64,000 bases of DNA from Saururus chinensis (Eukaryota; Streptophyta; Magnoliopsida; Piperales; Saururaceae), in the NCBI GenBank assembly GCA_035235625.1, contig CP141148.1:14385057-14449056 (forward strand), given 5' to 3'. A model generated the notes under the pieces. That model saw only the letters and a program-made list of their open reading frames with translations. It was not told where the DNA came from and searched no databases. Within the stretch, counting starts at the first letter, position 1. The number at the start of each line of letters is the position of its first letter. The position numbers and the translations under genes were made by a program. Positions 1-11,808 of this stretch are shown here, piece by piece.

Positions 1-2149
1 AATTCTTCATTCATTATTTCCCCTTTTCTGCTATGCACACATCCCTTTCTCTACTTCCTGTTAGAAGCAACACATTTCGTGATTTGTAGAAGGCTGCAAA
101 TCTGAGTTCCAGCAGATTTCTTCCTTTTCAGCTTAAGCACTCCACCCAATCACAAAGCTAAAATTCCATTTCTTGTCACCCAATCATAGCTCTTTCATTC
201 AGCCAGCCAATAGATGTCCCTTTCCAAAGATGTGAGCAGCCTTCAATTCATAGTTATATTCCTTCCTTTTGGGGCAATTTACTATGACATGCCAATTTCA
301 GATCTGCTCCCAACCAGCTTTTGTCTCTTAGGCAGTTTTATTTTTATACAGCTTGCATCCTTTCTCTTTCAGTTTATTCTTCCTTTTTTAGTTGTTGTTT
401 GTCTTTCTTCTTTTTCTTTTGCCCTCAAGCAATGATAACATCCCTCTCTCTTATTAATTCTCCTGAGTGGGGCCCAATTTGCAACATTGGAACTCCTCCA
501 GTATAGAAACTTCCTTACGCTTTCCTCTTTCCTCTTGCAGTCGTATGTTCTTAAAAGACCTTTGATTGTTGAAGTTTGCAAACCCATCTAGTCCAGGCCT
601 CTTCTGACTTGGGCTTGGCTAACTCCACTTAGATTGACATTGACACTTATATACATCTACAAACTATTCTTAAAAAACCTAATCAAACAAAAACAAACTC
701 AAATCAGATCAAAATCGACAAAAACTTAAGGCTAAAGTCCTAAGATTTCGGTTAGAGAGTAATAAATTTAACACACATCAGAAGACATTGATGGCATTTT
801 GGCAAAATAAATAAAGTTCCAAGATAAAGACGCTAGTCCCTCAAATCCACATATGCACTGTTGTGTATCATCTCCAGAAAGATAAATCCACACCTGTTTG
901 CCTTTATCCAAGCAACGCTGTCCCTGTTAAGAGTTTGGACAGGAAAACATCAACCAGTTGCAGAATTTCTCCCCCCTGCTTCATCTTCTACTGTGGATTT
1001 AATTGACGTCACAGCCAAGGAGAAGCCGCAGTTATCAGTGAATAGACATTGCAGAGAAAGAAAGTCAAAATGACTGAAAGTGATGAAACGAACAATTGTT
1101 AACAGGAGTTGTGGGAACCAAAATCAACAAAGCAAGCAAAACCAGCAATAACGACCTCTTTAAGGAAGAGAGAACAAAAGATAAATAATATAGAGAAGTA
1201 GGAAGAAAGGAAAAGATTGTGAGGGGAAGGGGGAGAAGGGAGATAGGGAACTAGGAATTGATATTCAATTACTCAAAAGTCTCATGCACAATCTCATGGG
1301 CAGTAAGCCCATTAAATAGTTTTAAACTTTCCCAATTACAATCACTTACTCCTAATCAAAGTGGGAAATAAAATAAATTGCTAAACTAAGCTTAAAAGCA
1401 TAATTCCTAATCAAAATAGAATTAACTAAGAATTTAGCAGTCCTAAATAAGTAGATCTCTCAAGGTCCATGGCAGAAATGTTGATGGCAGCAAGGGTATA
1501 ATCTGTTGTGTAACAGAGAGGTACACGGGATAACTTCAGAGGAAAGTTAGACAAAGGGGGAAATAGGACCTTTCAAAGAGCACATGGCTGAGAGAAGAAG
1601 AGGAATGGAGGTGGCAGAGAGATGAAGGCTTTTTACGTGTTCCTCCTACCTGTACAACCAAACAAGGGGAAAAGATTCATGTTTCTCTTTTTCCAGGTTT
1701 CTCTCTCTTTCTCCAGGTTCTAGGAAACCAAACAGAGCCTTAAAAGAGGGACAATGAAGAGAGGGATAGGCTAGAGTAGCTGCACTCCATACCCCTAGTG
1801 GAAGCTATTTGCTCATTCAAAATTGCATCAACCTGTTCTTATGTGCTAGTGGAACAGGTGGTGGTATTGGGTCAAGGATGAGGTCGGCAGTGGGGTGGGT
1901 CTATGAAAGACTTAAGAAAAGGATTATCAATAATAATCGCACTTGTATTGGAGGGAACCAATGACTTATTGAGACTCATATGAGGAAAAGAGCTAGAAGA
2001 AGAATCCATGAAAAGGCTTGACAAAGCTTTCTTACAAAAAGACATGGGTTCCCAACTAAAACAAGTTGGGAAGTGGCACATTGAAATTTTATATGAGTTT
2101 TCAGATCAGTCAGAAACCACATTGTCAACAATGTATTATTTTAGAAAAG
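1..2149. other. Unassigned non-coding sequence
   Basis: No gene, RNA or mobile element could be supported here. The stretch has only short open frames (under about 75 codons), with pyrimidine-rich tracts around 1-450 and 1680-1730. Some of it may be the unrecognisable upstream body of the Copia relic that begins near 2150, but no pol motif is readable. Confidence 0.5.
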
Positions 2150-2899
2150 GTGTAGAATGATAATCCTATGCCAATCTCATGTAAGCCTTGTGCTATGCCA
2201 ATCTCTTCCCCAAGCAAGCTGCATTCTAATGTCTTTCTATATGACAATCCAACATTTCATTGTCAGATTGTTGGAGCCTTACAGCACTTGACTTTAACTC
2301 GGCCTGAAATTAGTTTCACAGTTAATATTTCTTGTCAGAACATGCATTCTCCAGCGCTGGACAATTTCACTGTTGTTTTGTGCTACATCCAAAGCACTTT
2401 CCATCTTAGTCTTCAATTTACTCCTGGACCACTTATTTTAACAGCCTTTTTGAACTCAGATTGGGCATGACAACCTAGTGATTTTCAGTCTACCACTTGA
2501 ACTTGTACTTTTCTGGGCTCTAAACCGATCGCCTGGTCTGCAAAGAAGCAGACAATTGTTGCCATGTCTACTATAGAGCCAGAATATCATGCTACTTCTA
2601 TGGTTAATGAGCTTTTTCAAATACTACTCCATGATCTTCATCAATCTCTGAAGTCTACTGATTAGATATTATGTGATAATTTCTCAGCTACTCATGATCC
2701 AATAATCCAGTGTATCATGCTAGGATGAAACACATTGAGGTGGACTATCACTACGATCATGAGAAAATTCAAAATAAAGCTCTTACAGTTAAACATGTCT
2801 CCACTATTGATCAGATTGCTAATCTGTTTACCGTTATCCCATCAATGGCTTCATTATGTGATTTCCAGGTTCATGTTCACTGATCATGAACTTGAGGGG
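2150..2899 (+). pseudogene. Ty1/Copia polyprotein 3' relic (end of RT and RNase H)
   Basis: This is the decayed C-terminal part of a Copia retrotransposon polyprotein. The frame at 2168-2470 carries the RT/RNase H junction signature (IVGALQHLTLTRPEISF, then CQNMHSPALD), which matches the family pattern 'VGALQYLTLTRPDISFAVN...MHSP'. It is followed by the RNase H start (TAFLNSDWA) and a stop at 2468-2470. Past several stops and frameshifts the RNase H motifs continue: the SKKQ-like block near 2540, a 'CDNFSATH'-like block near 2670, and the 'KHIEVDYHY' block near 2730-2760. The rest of the element (gag, protease, integrase, most of RT) is not visible upstream, so this is a truncated fragment. 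It cannot encode a working enzyme. Confidence 0.85.
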
Positions 2900-3215
2900 T
2901 GTAAGAGTGTCAAGCTGAAAGTGGACACCTAAGTCAGCACTATGGACAAACCACCAGACATTTAGTCCGGTTTACTTCCATTTGGTTTATTTACATATCT
3001 CAGCTCATCTATCTGTATTCAAAATAACTTCATTTCAAATTGTAAAACAGTGAAATGACCACAAATTGTAGTCTCAGTTAGACTCTGCTGTATGCAGAAC
3101 ATTCTATAGAACAGACTATACTCAATTTGAGTCTGAGATGATTTGATTCAGAAATTCATCAATATTAACATAAATTTTCCGTTCTTTACTTTTGCTTCAT
3201 TCTTGTAGTGATACA
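2900..3215 (+). repeat. Probable 3' LTR of the Copia relic
   Basis: The end of the RNase H relic runs into a purine tract (GAGGGG, 2894-2899), directly followed by TGTAAGAGTG. This is the usual polypurine tract to LTR (TG...) arrangement of Copia elements. A candidate ...ACA end lies at 3215, with an alternative at 3228. No 5' LTR was found for comparison, so the right boundary is a guess. Confidence 0.5.
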
Positions 3216-3227
3216 TTTCTGCTCAAC

Positions 3228-4150
3228 AGTGAAGATGGTGTGGGAGGACGAATCTGCATGTAAGAGAGAAGATGTTGAGCGATGGTGTGATGCCAGCCAG
3301 CGTTTCTCTGAAGCCCAAGTCAAAGGAGAAAGGAAAATAATGTGTGGAATAAAAGTTCTTTGGAATAGGCTGTATACCTGTTTCTCTTCCTTTCCGATGT
3401 ATATATAATTGAATTAGTTTAGTAACTGCCCATGATTCCAGTCTGCTGCCCACATTTCCAAAACCCTTCAATGTAGGAATTAGTTATACCTAATTTTGGA
3501 AATGGTCAGAGGCCTGCGTGGCTTGATCCTGATGGTGGTGTTACTTTATCCTCATCAGTTGCCCCCCCAAGTCCTTTATCTTTAGGCATGGGGCTTGTTT
3601 CGTTGCAAGCATTTCAATTATGGACTTTTTGTGCTAGATATGTTATATCAAATTTCGATGAAACTATATTATTTGGGCAAATTAAAGTTAAACGCAACGA
3701 AGGTAACTTTAACTTTTTCTTTAGCTAAATAATATAGTTTCATCGAAATTTGATATAACATATCTAGCACAAAAAGTTCAAAATTGAAATGCCTGCAATG
3801 AAACAAGAGAAAGGATTTGTGGGGGGGAGCCAACTGATGAGGATAAAGTAGCACCACCATTAGGATCAAGCCACATGGACCTTTGACCATTTTCAAAATT
3901 AGGTATAACTATTTCCTACATTGAAGCCATATGGAAATGAATCACGGGTAGTTACTAAACTAATTCAAGTATATATACACAGGAAAAGGAGAGAAACGGG
4001 TACGGAGACTATTCCAAAGAACTTCTATACCACACATTATTTTTCTTTCTCCTCTGACTTGGGCATCTGAGAAGCTCCGGCTGCCATCACGCCCGGGCTC
4101 AACATCTTCTCTCTTACATGCAGATTCGTCCTCCAACACCATCTTCATCG
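3228..4150. repeat. Large fold-back (inverted repeat), about 0.45 kb arms
   Basis: The segment 3231-3690 recurs as its reverse complement at about 3703-4147, leaving only about 12 bases of loop. Both arms encode the same peptide piece (ESACKREDVE, then GERKIMCGI), on + in the left arm and on - in the right. They share the block around the 'GATGAGGATAAAGT' stretch and the inner 'AAATTTCGATGAAACTATATT' palindrome. The arms differ by scattered substitutions and small indels, including about 15 extra bases in the left arm. The protein content is not recognised. It could be a fold-back transposon, or an inverted duplication of a host fragment made next to the Copia LTR. A transcript through it would form a long hairpin. 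Confidence 0.85.
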
Positions 4151-5434
4151 TTAAGAGGAAATTTACCTCAACAATTTTCATATTTTCCACCAGGATGCAT
4201 GCCTTTAGTTCTGCAATGTTTAATTAGTCGCCGTTCATGATTAGTTCCTTTCACTATAAAAAAAGTGCGTTAAATTTCCATGTGTTTATCCCAAATCCAT
4301 TTTAACTCCACTCCATCTACCACCGTTTTTAGTGGTCTTAGTTAACAGCAATCTGTGTCTTTCTCTTTCGGTCGGCACTGTCTTCCATAAGTCCAAGTTT
4401 TAGCAAGACCGTCAATTTCTGAAACTTTGATGAACTTCTGGATCAACTCCTCTCACTACACCCTATCCCCTCCCCGAAAGACAAAATCGAAAGCACAGAC
4501 CTCGCAAAAGCCTGGTCGAACGAAAGAAGAGAGAGGCGATGATATTTCCTCGTATTGCTGAAACGCACCGACTAGAAAACAGAAGAAACAGGAAAAGAAC
4601 AGGATTGGGGCAATACCTGGCTTCTACAGGCAATTCGAGAATGGCAGCGGCCCTGTGAGGTAACGCGATGTCAGAGGAGGCGGCACGATGTCGGGGTCGT
4701 CGGAAGGGATACAAAAACAGGCTGCTGCAGCGGAGTGTAACACGAGCGGACGTCCATTCTTTTATTTTTAGTAAATTACACAAATACCCCTAATTTTTTG
4801 TTTTTATACTCATTCTTTACCGGGGTTAGTCAATTAAAATTTTAAATACTAAATTTTAAATATAATTTAAATTTTTAGATTTAAATTGTTAAATTTTAAA
4901 ATATTTAGATATTCAATTCTTGTATTACTAGAATCTCGGAATTTGAGCTCTTAATTTCAAAATAATTAACTCTTAAAATTTTTTATATATAATTTTAAAT
5001 TTTGACTAATTCATAATTTGAAAAAATGTAAAAGATGGTTATGAGCGGAGCAGGCAATACGATATGCGGAGGAAAAAAATCAAATTAGAGAATGGAAGAC
5101 AGCGGCGGTTGGAGGGTAAGAGAAGACGTTACCTGGCCACGATGTTTTCTCCGACAAGGATGGTGGCCTCCACCAAGCTCCAGTTGCCGCATAAAAATAA
5201 CAGCCTCCTCCAAGCCATGGAATGCAGTATCGATACAAATGATAGTATCGATGATCATAGATATAGGTACGCGCTGATGATACACTTGGTACGCACCAAA
5301 ACAGTCGTAAACACTTTGATATACATAAAAAAATATTATAACTAATAATATATCATTATAATACTTTATTTTAGAATATCGTATAAGCTGATACAAGTGC
5401 TCTAAAATTATTTCATTTTAGAATCATACACTTT
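4151..5434. other. Unassigned, AT-rich in the middle
   Basis: No supportable gene. A minus-strand open frame of 106 codons (4463-4783) has no recognisable motif and ends against a very AT-rich block (4780-5040). I see nothing else in the stretch beyond short 'GTATCGATAC'-like palindromes near 5230-5260, similar to ones near 5800-5870. Confidence 0.4.
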
Positions 5435-5778
5435 ACTCCCTCTGTCTTCTACAAACTATTATTCCCTCCGCCCCATATTAAATGTTCTAAAATTAATTTA
5501 TTTTAAAATTAAATAAAATTTTTAATGAGTCATATGAATATTATTGAGAAACTCATACGGTAGATGTTTAAGTAAATGCATAATTGAAATGAAAGCAATT
5601 ATATTTTAAAAAAAATTATGTAAACTATATAGACCCACTTATATTGATCTCATATAATTTTTTTAAAAATATTTTTAATATAATAAAAACATAGTCATTA
5701 GAAGAGGTTGAATTGAAATTATATTTTTTTTAAGAAAAACATTTTGAAAATTTTTTTTAAATAAAAAATATTAGAGTA
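5435..5778. mobile_element. Possible Stowaway-like MITE
   Basis: The block starts with two tandem copies of the grass/eudicot Stowaway end signature (CTCCCTCTGTC near 5437 and TCCCTCCGCCCC near 5463). The interior is strongly AT-rich and it ends near ATTAGAG/TA at 5776-5778. The right TIR is poor, so the boundaries and the class are uncertain. Confidence 0.3.
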
Positions 5779-6422
5779 TCAATACATATTGGTCGTATCG
5801 ATACCGTATGCCCGTTATGGCCAGTATATATCGAAGATGCATGTGGGGGTGTATCGCCCCCCATACCATATTAGTATCGACCTCTAGTGCGTGCCAGCCT
5901 CCATTTTCTAGTGCGTGTCAGCATCCATTTTCCAATGCTTCTATCATTTTACAATACCACCTCTAGAGGTGGTGTTGTAAAATCTCACTTGTATGTTATA
6001 AGTTTCCAGCAAAATCCTTTTAAGTCACAATCCTAAGATTTTTAACTAATGTTATATTTCAAATACAAAAATCAATTGTTTAACCACTAACGCGGTATTT
6101 AAAATATTGTATTTTAAATCATAATATAATTACACTAGATTGTAAATATGGCATAGACAATTTTAAATGACTAACTGTAAATTTTAAAATACTAACATTT
6201 TATTTTCAAATCTTAATTGACTAACCCCCTGTTAGGGCTAGTATAATCCTCGCACGGAAGTCCTTTATCCGTAAGATTGTAGCAAACACGCTAACATAGC
6301 ATCACGATGATTGAATTGAAGCTAAATGATAGATCTTAAATATCAAAGGCTCCCATTTGCAACTTATGCTAGGCTTTTTATTAGTCGGAACATGAATATT
6401 GATTCTCTTATTTACACCCTCT
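5779..6422. other. Unassigned spacer
   Basis: No gene seen. It contains short direct repeats ('CTAGTGCGTG', 5885-5925) and cytosine-rich inverted patches near 5845-5865. The last 5 bases (CCTCT) form the left flank of the solo LTR that follows. Confidence 0.35.
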
Positions 6423-9400
6423 TGTCACACCCCGTCGCCCTCTTCGATCCGAGCTGAACCCTGTCCAGGGGCTAGTCAAAGCACACGATTCAACTAAATT
6501 GTATTGCAGACGACTTAAACCCTTAAATTGGGTATTTAACACATATACGGAGTCGCGCACCTTTAGTCTTTTGAGTAAGAAAAATAAAGTAAAATAAAAT
6601 AGGATAATAATTCTAAAATAAATCCTCACTCTTAACCCACATACATAATATCTTGAGCCGACACATGGCTCGAAATAAGAAAATCTGATATAAGTCTAAG
6701 AGCATAAGATACACACGAGTCTAAAACATAAACCACCACACATGATGTTCTATAATTATAATAACATAAATCATAAGACAAAACAATGTCTGGAGGCCTC
6801 CACGCCTACTCTCATGCATATCCTAACTGTCCCTATACAGGGAAACCTGATTAACTGCATGTCAAGCCATGCAACCCCAAAACAAAACACAGAAAGAGGG
6901 GTGAGTAAAACTCAGTAAGGTTTGAAATACAATAACATTAATCAGAAAATAGTCACTGTACATCAACATGGTAATTCATATCCATATTTCACATAATATC
7001 CCTATTTACCCATAGGTAATTATCCTGCATACACATATCTCATACATATTAATCATGACATGAATAATCACATCATGGCATAACATCTATCCTTCTCACT
7101 CAATCGCATCCATAATCATGCATATCAAGTCATTCTCCTTCATAACTTTCAACCTACATAACATGTGTCTTCAACACGTAATCACATAATGCATATTCAC
7201 ATCATTTATCCATAGATCATTCACCTTGCACGATAAAAGTCTCAATCACACAATACTAAATCATGCATAATAAATCATATTCACATGTGTCACATAATCA
7301 TAATTATCACTATGCAACCTGTGCAACCTGGGTATAATATTATCTCATACACATGCATCATCAACAAATGGTAAATGTCTTCATCATGGAGAGAAATACA
7401 ATAATATCACCTGCTCTAGACAATTCACGAAAAAAGGTTTGAATCCCACACAGGGAACCTAGGGTGTTAGCCTGTTGTGGACATAGTCTAAATTCCATGA
7501 AGGAAATCTAGAGTGGCCGGGGTAGTCAACCCCTAAGTTTGCTTGCCCTGGACAATCCTGGCCAAGGATGTCCAAATCTCACACAAAGAACCTAGAGCCA
7601 GTGTGTTTGCCCATGACATCTCCTGCGGTAGGAAAAACCCGAATTCTCACACAGGGGACCTAGAACACATGGTAGCCAGTGCACGAAGGTATACCACTCT
7701 GGATTGTCAGGGTCCATATGACTATCTCAAGAAATCTCAACCATATGACAAGTATACAACTTGTCACCATTCAACTCATCTCAACATACACTTAGATCAA
7801 CTCAACCCGGGGAGTATTCATGTTCCACACAAGAACTCAAATCGAAATCATGTCTTTTTGGACCAACCAATTTTTGATAAGCCAACAATCGATTAATCAA
7901 GCATGCAACCTCACATCATTGCATCCAATTGATCAACCATGACTAAACTCGATAAAGTCTCAATTAAAAATCCGTTCATGATGCATGCAAAATGGTACAT
8001 ACGTGGGCAAGGCATACATGAAGCCTATTTATGAATTATGTTCCCATCAGTCCATCATACATCATTCATAATCATAACGTCAAGCATCATCATAATCATC
8101 CCCCACATGTGTGTATACATGATAGAAACATTCAACTCTAAGCATATAAACATACCTTGTAAATAACTCATTAGCACACCACACATGCTATTTAATATCT
8201 AATCATGTTCTTAACTGAAATAATGAGTGGAAAACCATTGAAAATCATCAATCAAGTCAAGTGTAACCTCATTCTAAACTTATACAAGCATATTCACACC
8301 ACACTTAAATCTAGACATTGCACCATCATTCACCCATGATTTAATCACATTATATGAAGACATACCAGTTCATTCTCATACTACAATATCGCTGGAATCA
8401 TACTTAAACATAAGGAATCATTCAATCATGGATTCAAGATAAGCAATATTAACATGTGTAACCAACAACATGTAATTTCACATAATACTTAAATATTCCT
8501 CATAATTCCCAACATTAATACTATTACCTTTCCAGTAGTTCATTTTAGCTTAAGTTACTCATCATGAACATAAAAAATGGTATTGAAGAGTAAAAGCATA
8601 AAAATAAGCAAAAGAAACAAAATGGCCAAAATTGCAGTATTGTCGTTTGATCGGCCTGCATGGTCGTTCGAATGCCAAAATGTGTTTTTCTAGTTTGTAT
8701 TCCCCACTTCAAAATCAAAATTGAAACTTCTCATAAATAACTTAGACTACCAAATCCTACTTCCAAGCATCACCAAAATCAAATCCGTGCTTAATAAACA
8801 TCAAATCTAGCCATTACTAAACAAAAACCCTAAGAAATTTCATCAAAGATTAAATTTTTATCAAATCATCATTAAAGCTCACAACCATGGAACCTATTTC
8901 AAAATTTCAACAAAACTTGAATCTTAAACCACTCCAATGTTTAAGACCAAAACACTTACCTTCTAGTAACTTCTTGATTCAAAATGGCTCTTCAAATACC
9001 TCCAAAACCTTAATCTCGTTTCTTTTATAGGAAAATGGGGATTAGGCTTCTAAGCTCTTGATCTCATACCATTCCTGATTGGGAAAGTGGTTGTTTATTC
9101 CTTTTATAGTAAAGGGTGGGGTATACTTAATGAATTTATGAGGTGCAAATACAATTTACTAATAAAAATGGAAAATATGTATAATTTAAGCCCAAATTAA
9201 GGTCTAAAAATTTTGAAATAATTATTTTTGGTCTTAGGTTAATGCTGGGGTCATTTGGGACTAATAATCCCAAATTCACACGTGGGGCCTACGGTGGGTC
9301 TCACACCCTAACTTTTTTGGGAAAATAGTAAAAATTCCAAAAAAATTTAAATGACTTAAATTAACTTAAACACCATAAATGTGAAGAAAATTTTTTGTAA

Positions 9401-9518
9401 AATATTTTTTAACCAATTAAATTTCAAAAATAGACAAAACCGATCAAAATTAGTATTAAACTACACAATAGCAATTAAATAGAATAAAATTAACCGGTTT
9501 AAGTTTAGGGATCTTACA
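6423..9518 (-). mobile_element. Degraded solo LTR (family 1, copy A)
   Basis: The 3.1 kb unit begins TGTCACACCCC and ends GGGATCTTACA. It is collinear with the units at 14815-18070 and 57219-60665: terminal GC-rich box 'GAGCTGAACCC..GTCCA', the 'GGGGTGAGT..AACTCAG' block, the 'CATGGTACATACGTGGGCAAGGCATACATGAA' region and the same right end. A TATA-type box reads TATAAAA on the minus strand at 9103-9109, so the LTR probably points leftwards. The flanking 5-mers are CCTCT (left) and TTTCT (right); they differ by two C-to-T changes, as expected for an old methylated target duplication. There is no internal retroelement domain, hence a solo LTR. Confidence 0.8.
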
Positions 9519-10667
9519 TTTCTAACCAAGAGTGGAGCATGAGGTTGCTCCCCCATCTATGGCACATGGTCACAAACTCCATGTTGGTCTATCCAAGATG
9601 TCGAGGTGGGGGAGTAAAAAAACCTTGTTGGAGACATTAGGGTGGGCGAGCAAGAACCCCCACCTAGTTGAACATCGGGGTAGGGGAGTAAGAACCCCGT
9701 TCCCTAGTACATTCATAAGGTGGATGAGCCCATTATGGTCACAACTTTCTTGTTGCCTCACCCTTAAAATTTTTCTAGGGTTGAGGTAGGAGAGGATAGG
9801 TAGCGTCGAGGAGTTAGGAAAAGATCAGTGTGAATGCCAAAAATATTTTTGTCTTTCAAACATAAAAATTAAAACTTAATTTTAAAAAAATGAGATGTTT
9901 ATATATGGAAAACTACCAAGGCAGCTAGGGTTTGTCCAAACCAATCAGACAAATAGTTTCAAAAAATTATTAGAGGGACACACTAAAAACCTAGGGTCAA
10001 TTGCACAAAACCCTAGTTCCAATGTCTAAAATACTCTCTTTCTATTATTGCCCTCCAACTCCATCTATTTTCCACCACCATCGCTCACCGTCAAAATCTC
10101 TTATCAATCACCATTTTTACCTTCTCTTCTATGGGAATGGAGTGGAAGAAGGCATGTGAATTTCAAGCAAGGAAAAAATCCAATTACTTCAAAAAAAAAT
10201 TGAACAAGGAGGCATATGAGATGAAATTTTCATTTAAAGTTTTATAGAGTGAGAGTAAGGGCAACTTATCTATTAACTTTTCCACTATCACTCCCTAAAA
10301 ACCAAACTCTATGCTACAAAAACTGCAATAATATGATTAACCTTTTGGATTTGAAATCACTCCATTTTCTTTTTAAATCACTCCTTATATACATGGTATT
10401 CACCATAATTCACAAGAAAAATATGTAGTCTTAGGAAGAGGAGGAAAGGTTAAAAATTTACCATGTGTGAGATATCATATTGTTCGATGAACCTAGATGT
10501 TTTTGGAGTAAAGGATCATCACAAGATTTTTTTTCGATGCAACCCTTTTCTTGTTTTGCTACAACCCTTTTCTCACTACAAACCCTCTCTCTTCATCACA
10601 ACTATTTGGAGAAGGAAATATCATAGTGATCAATCAGAAAGAGTCCAAAATGGAGTCTAATACCAAT
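9519..10667. other. Unassigned spacer between solo LTR A and the Copia element
   Basis: Nothing coding is supported. A G-rich patch (9600-9800) has quasi-repeats of 'GGGGGAGTAA..AACCC', and the rest is ordinary AT-rich DNA with open frames below 90 codons. Confidence 0.4.
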
Positions 10668-11306
10668 TGTTAAAGTGTGGAAGAATGTCCGGAATTGAGT
10701 GATCAATTGCTAGCACTAGGAAATCGATTAGTAAAGCTACTAGAAGTAAAGTGAGGCAACGATCGGTTGTCAAGTGTAGGTGATCAATCAATAAAGTTAT
10801 TGGAAGATGCATCTAGAGGAAGTGATTGATCATTCGGCCAAAAATATTGATTAATTAAAACACTAGAGGCGACAAAACATGAAATGATCAATTGTCAGAC
10901 ATGAACAATCAATTGGTCAATGACCATAAGTGTGGTTAGCTCCTATTTGTACTCTGTCAGATTGGCCACTACAGGATTTCCTTCCCTGAATAGCCATATA
11001 TAGGCTTGTATGTCACTTGGGATATTTAAGGGTTCTTAGAACCCTAGGGGAGTTTGGTTGAAGCATTACAAAAGCTTGTACTTTTGGGGTTTGGTTGTAG
11101 CATTGTAAAAGCTTATACTTTTGGGAGTTGAGAGGGTTTGAGAGCTTCATACTTGTAATCTTCTACTCTATATTATTTTTTATATTAATAGTGGATTCGC
11201 TTGTGATAGATGGAGGTTAGCACATTGCTAGATCACCTCAAATCTTGTGTGTTCCTTTGTTGTGTTCGTATATCACTGTGGATCTTGTATTGTTTGATTC
11301 CCAACA
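10668..11306 (+). repeat. 5' LTR of the Copia element
   Basis: It starts TGTTAAAGTGTGGAAG and ends ATTCCCAACA. It aligns along its length with the 3' LTR at 21613-22240 ('GTGTGGAAGA', 'TAGTAAAGCTA', 'GAGGGTTTGAGAGCTTCAT', 'GTGGATCTTGT'). It carries many half-sites of the form GATCAAT/GATCGAT and a local duplication of about 45 bases ('AAAAGCTTRTACTTTTGGGG') near 11065-11130. Confidence 0.85.
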
Positions 11307-11307
11307 A

Positions 11308-11320
11308 GTGGTAGATGAAG
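11308..11320 (+). other. Degenerate primer-binding site
   Basis: Two bases after the LTR end lies GTGGTAGATGAAG. Copia elements usually have TGGTATCAGAGC (initiator-Met tRNA complement) here; only the first five bases are conserved. Confidence 0.4.
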
Positions 11321-11324
11321 GAAG

Positions 11325-11803
11325 GTTCAACCGTGGCAGATAAAGGGAAGCTGAAGATTGAGAAGTTTAATGGCACAAGCTACATGTTTTGGTGCATGCA
11401 AATTGATAACTATCTCTTTATGACGGATTTGTGACAACCCATTGGAGGTTTGAAACAATAAATGATGTCAGAAGAAGAACAACAAATTTTGGGTCGAAAG
11501 GTCCTTGGTACTATGCATCTTGCTCTAATGACGTAGTCACACTAGTTACTTTGAACATGTTGAAGGTAATTTCTACAAATTTTTTGTTTGATGCTTTAAA
11601 ATGGTTATATGAAATTTTGGTTGTCACGAACTTCGTTAATAAGTTGCTTGAATTAATAATAGGTGAGGATGAGATAGTCCCCTCTTCAACAACTTTAATA
11701 ATCTCATGAATCATTTGGATGTAATAGATGTCTCATATGATGAGGATGTAAAATCCATTTCTCTATTGATTTCCTTGCTAAAAAATTGGGAGTCGTTGGT
11801 GAT
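11325..11803 (+). pseudogene. Copia gag N-terminal remnant
   Basis: The sequence after the PBS reads as a decayed Copia gag start. It includes a KLKIEKFNGTSYMFW-like block at about 11350-11395, fitting the family pattern 'KFDGTNFxxWKxxM', and a 'LNNLMNHLDVIDVSYDEDVKSISLLISL' region at about 11690-11790, matching the gag 'DEDxxxxLLxSLP' stretch. Several stops interrupt it. The frame is finally broken by the solo LTR at 11809. Stops in every frame exclude function. Confidence 0.7.
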
Positions 11804-11808
11804 TGCAT

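Noticed and set aside
4463-4783. 106-codon minus-strand frame rich in Arg, Ser and Leu
   Set aside because: No homology pattern, no splice context, and it starts within an AT-rich block. Not enough to call a gene.
6423-9518. Reading the GC-rich TGTCACGCCCC start as a gene promoter or rRNA-like segment
   Set aside because: The same start occurs at 14815 and 57219 with TG...CA ends and TSDs, so it is an LTR terminus.
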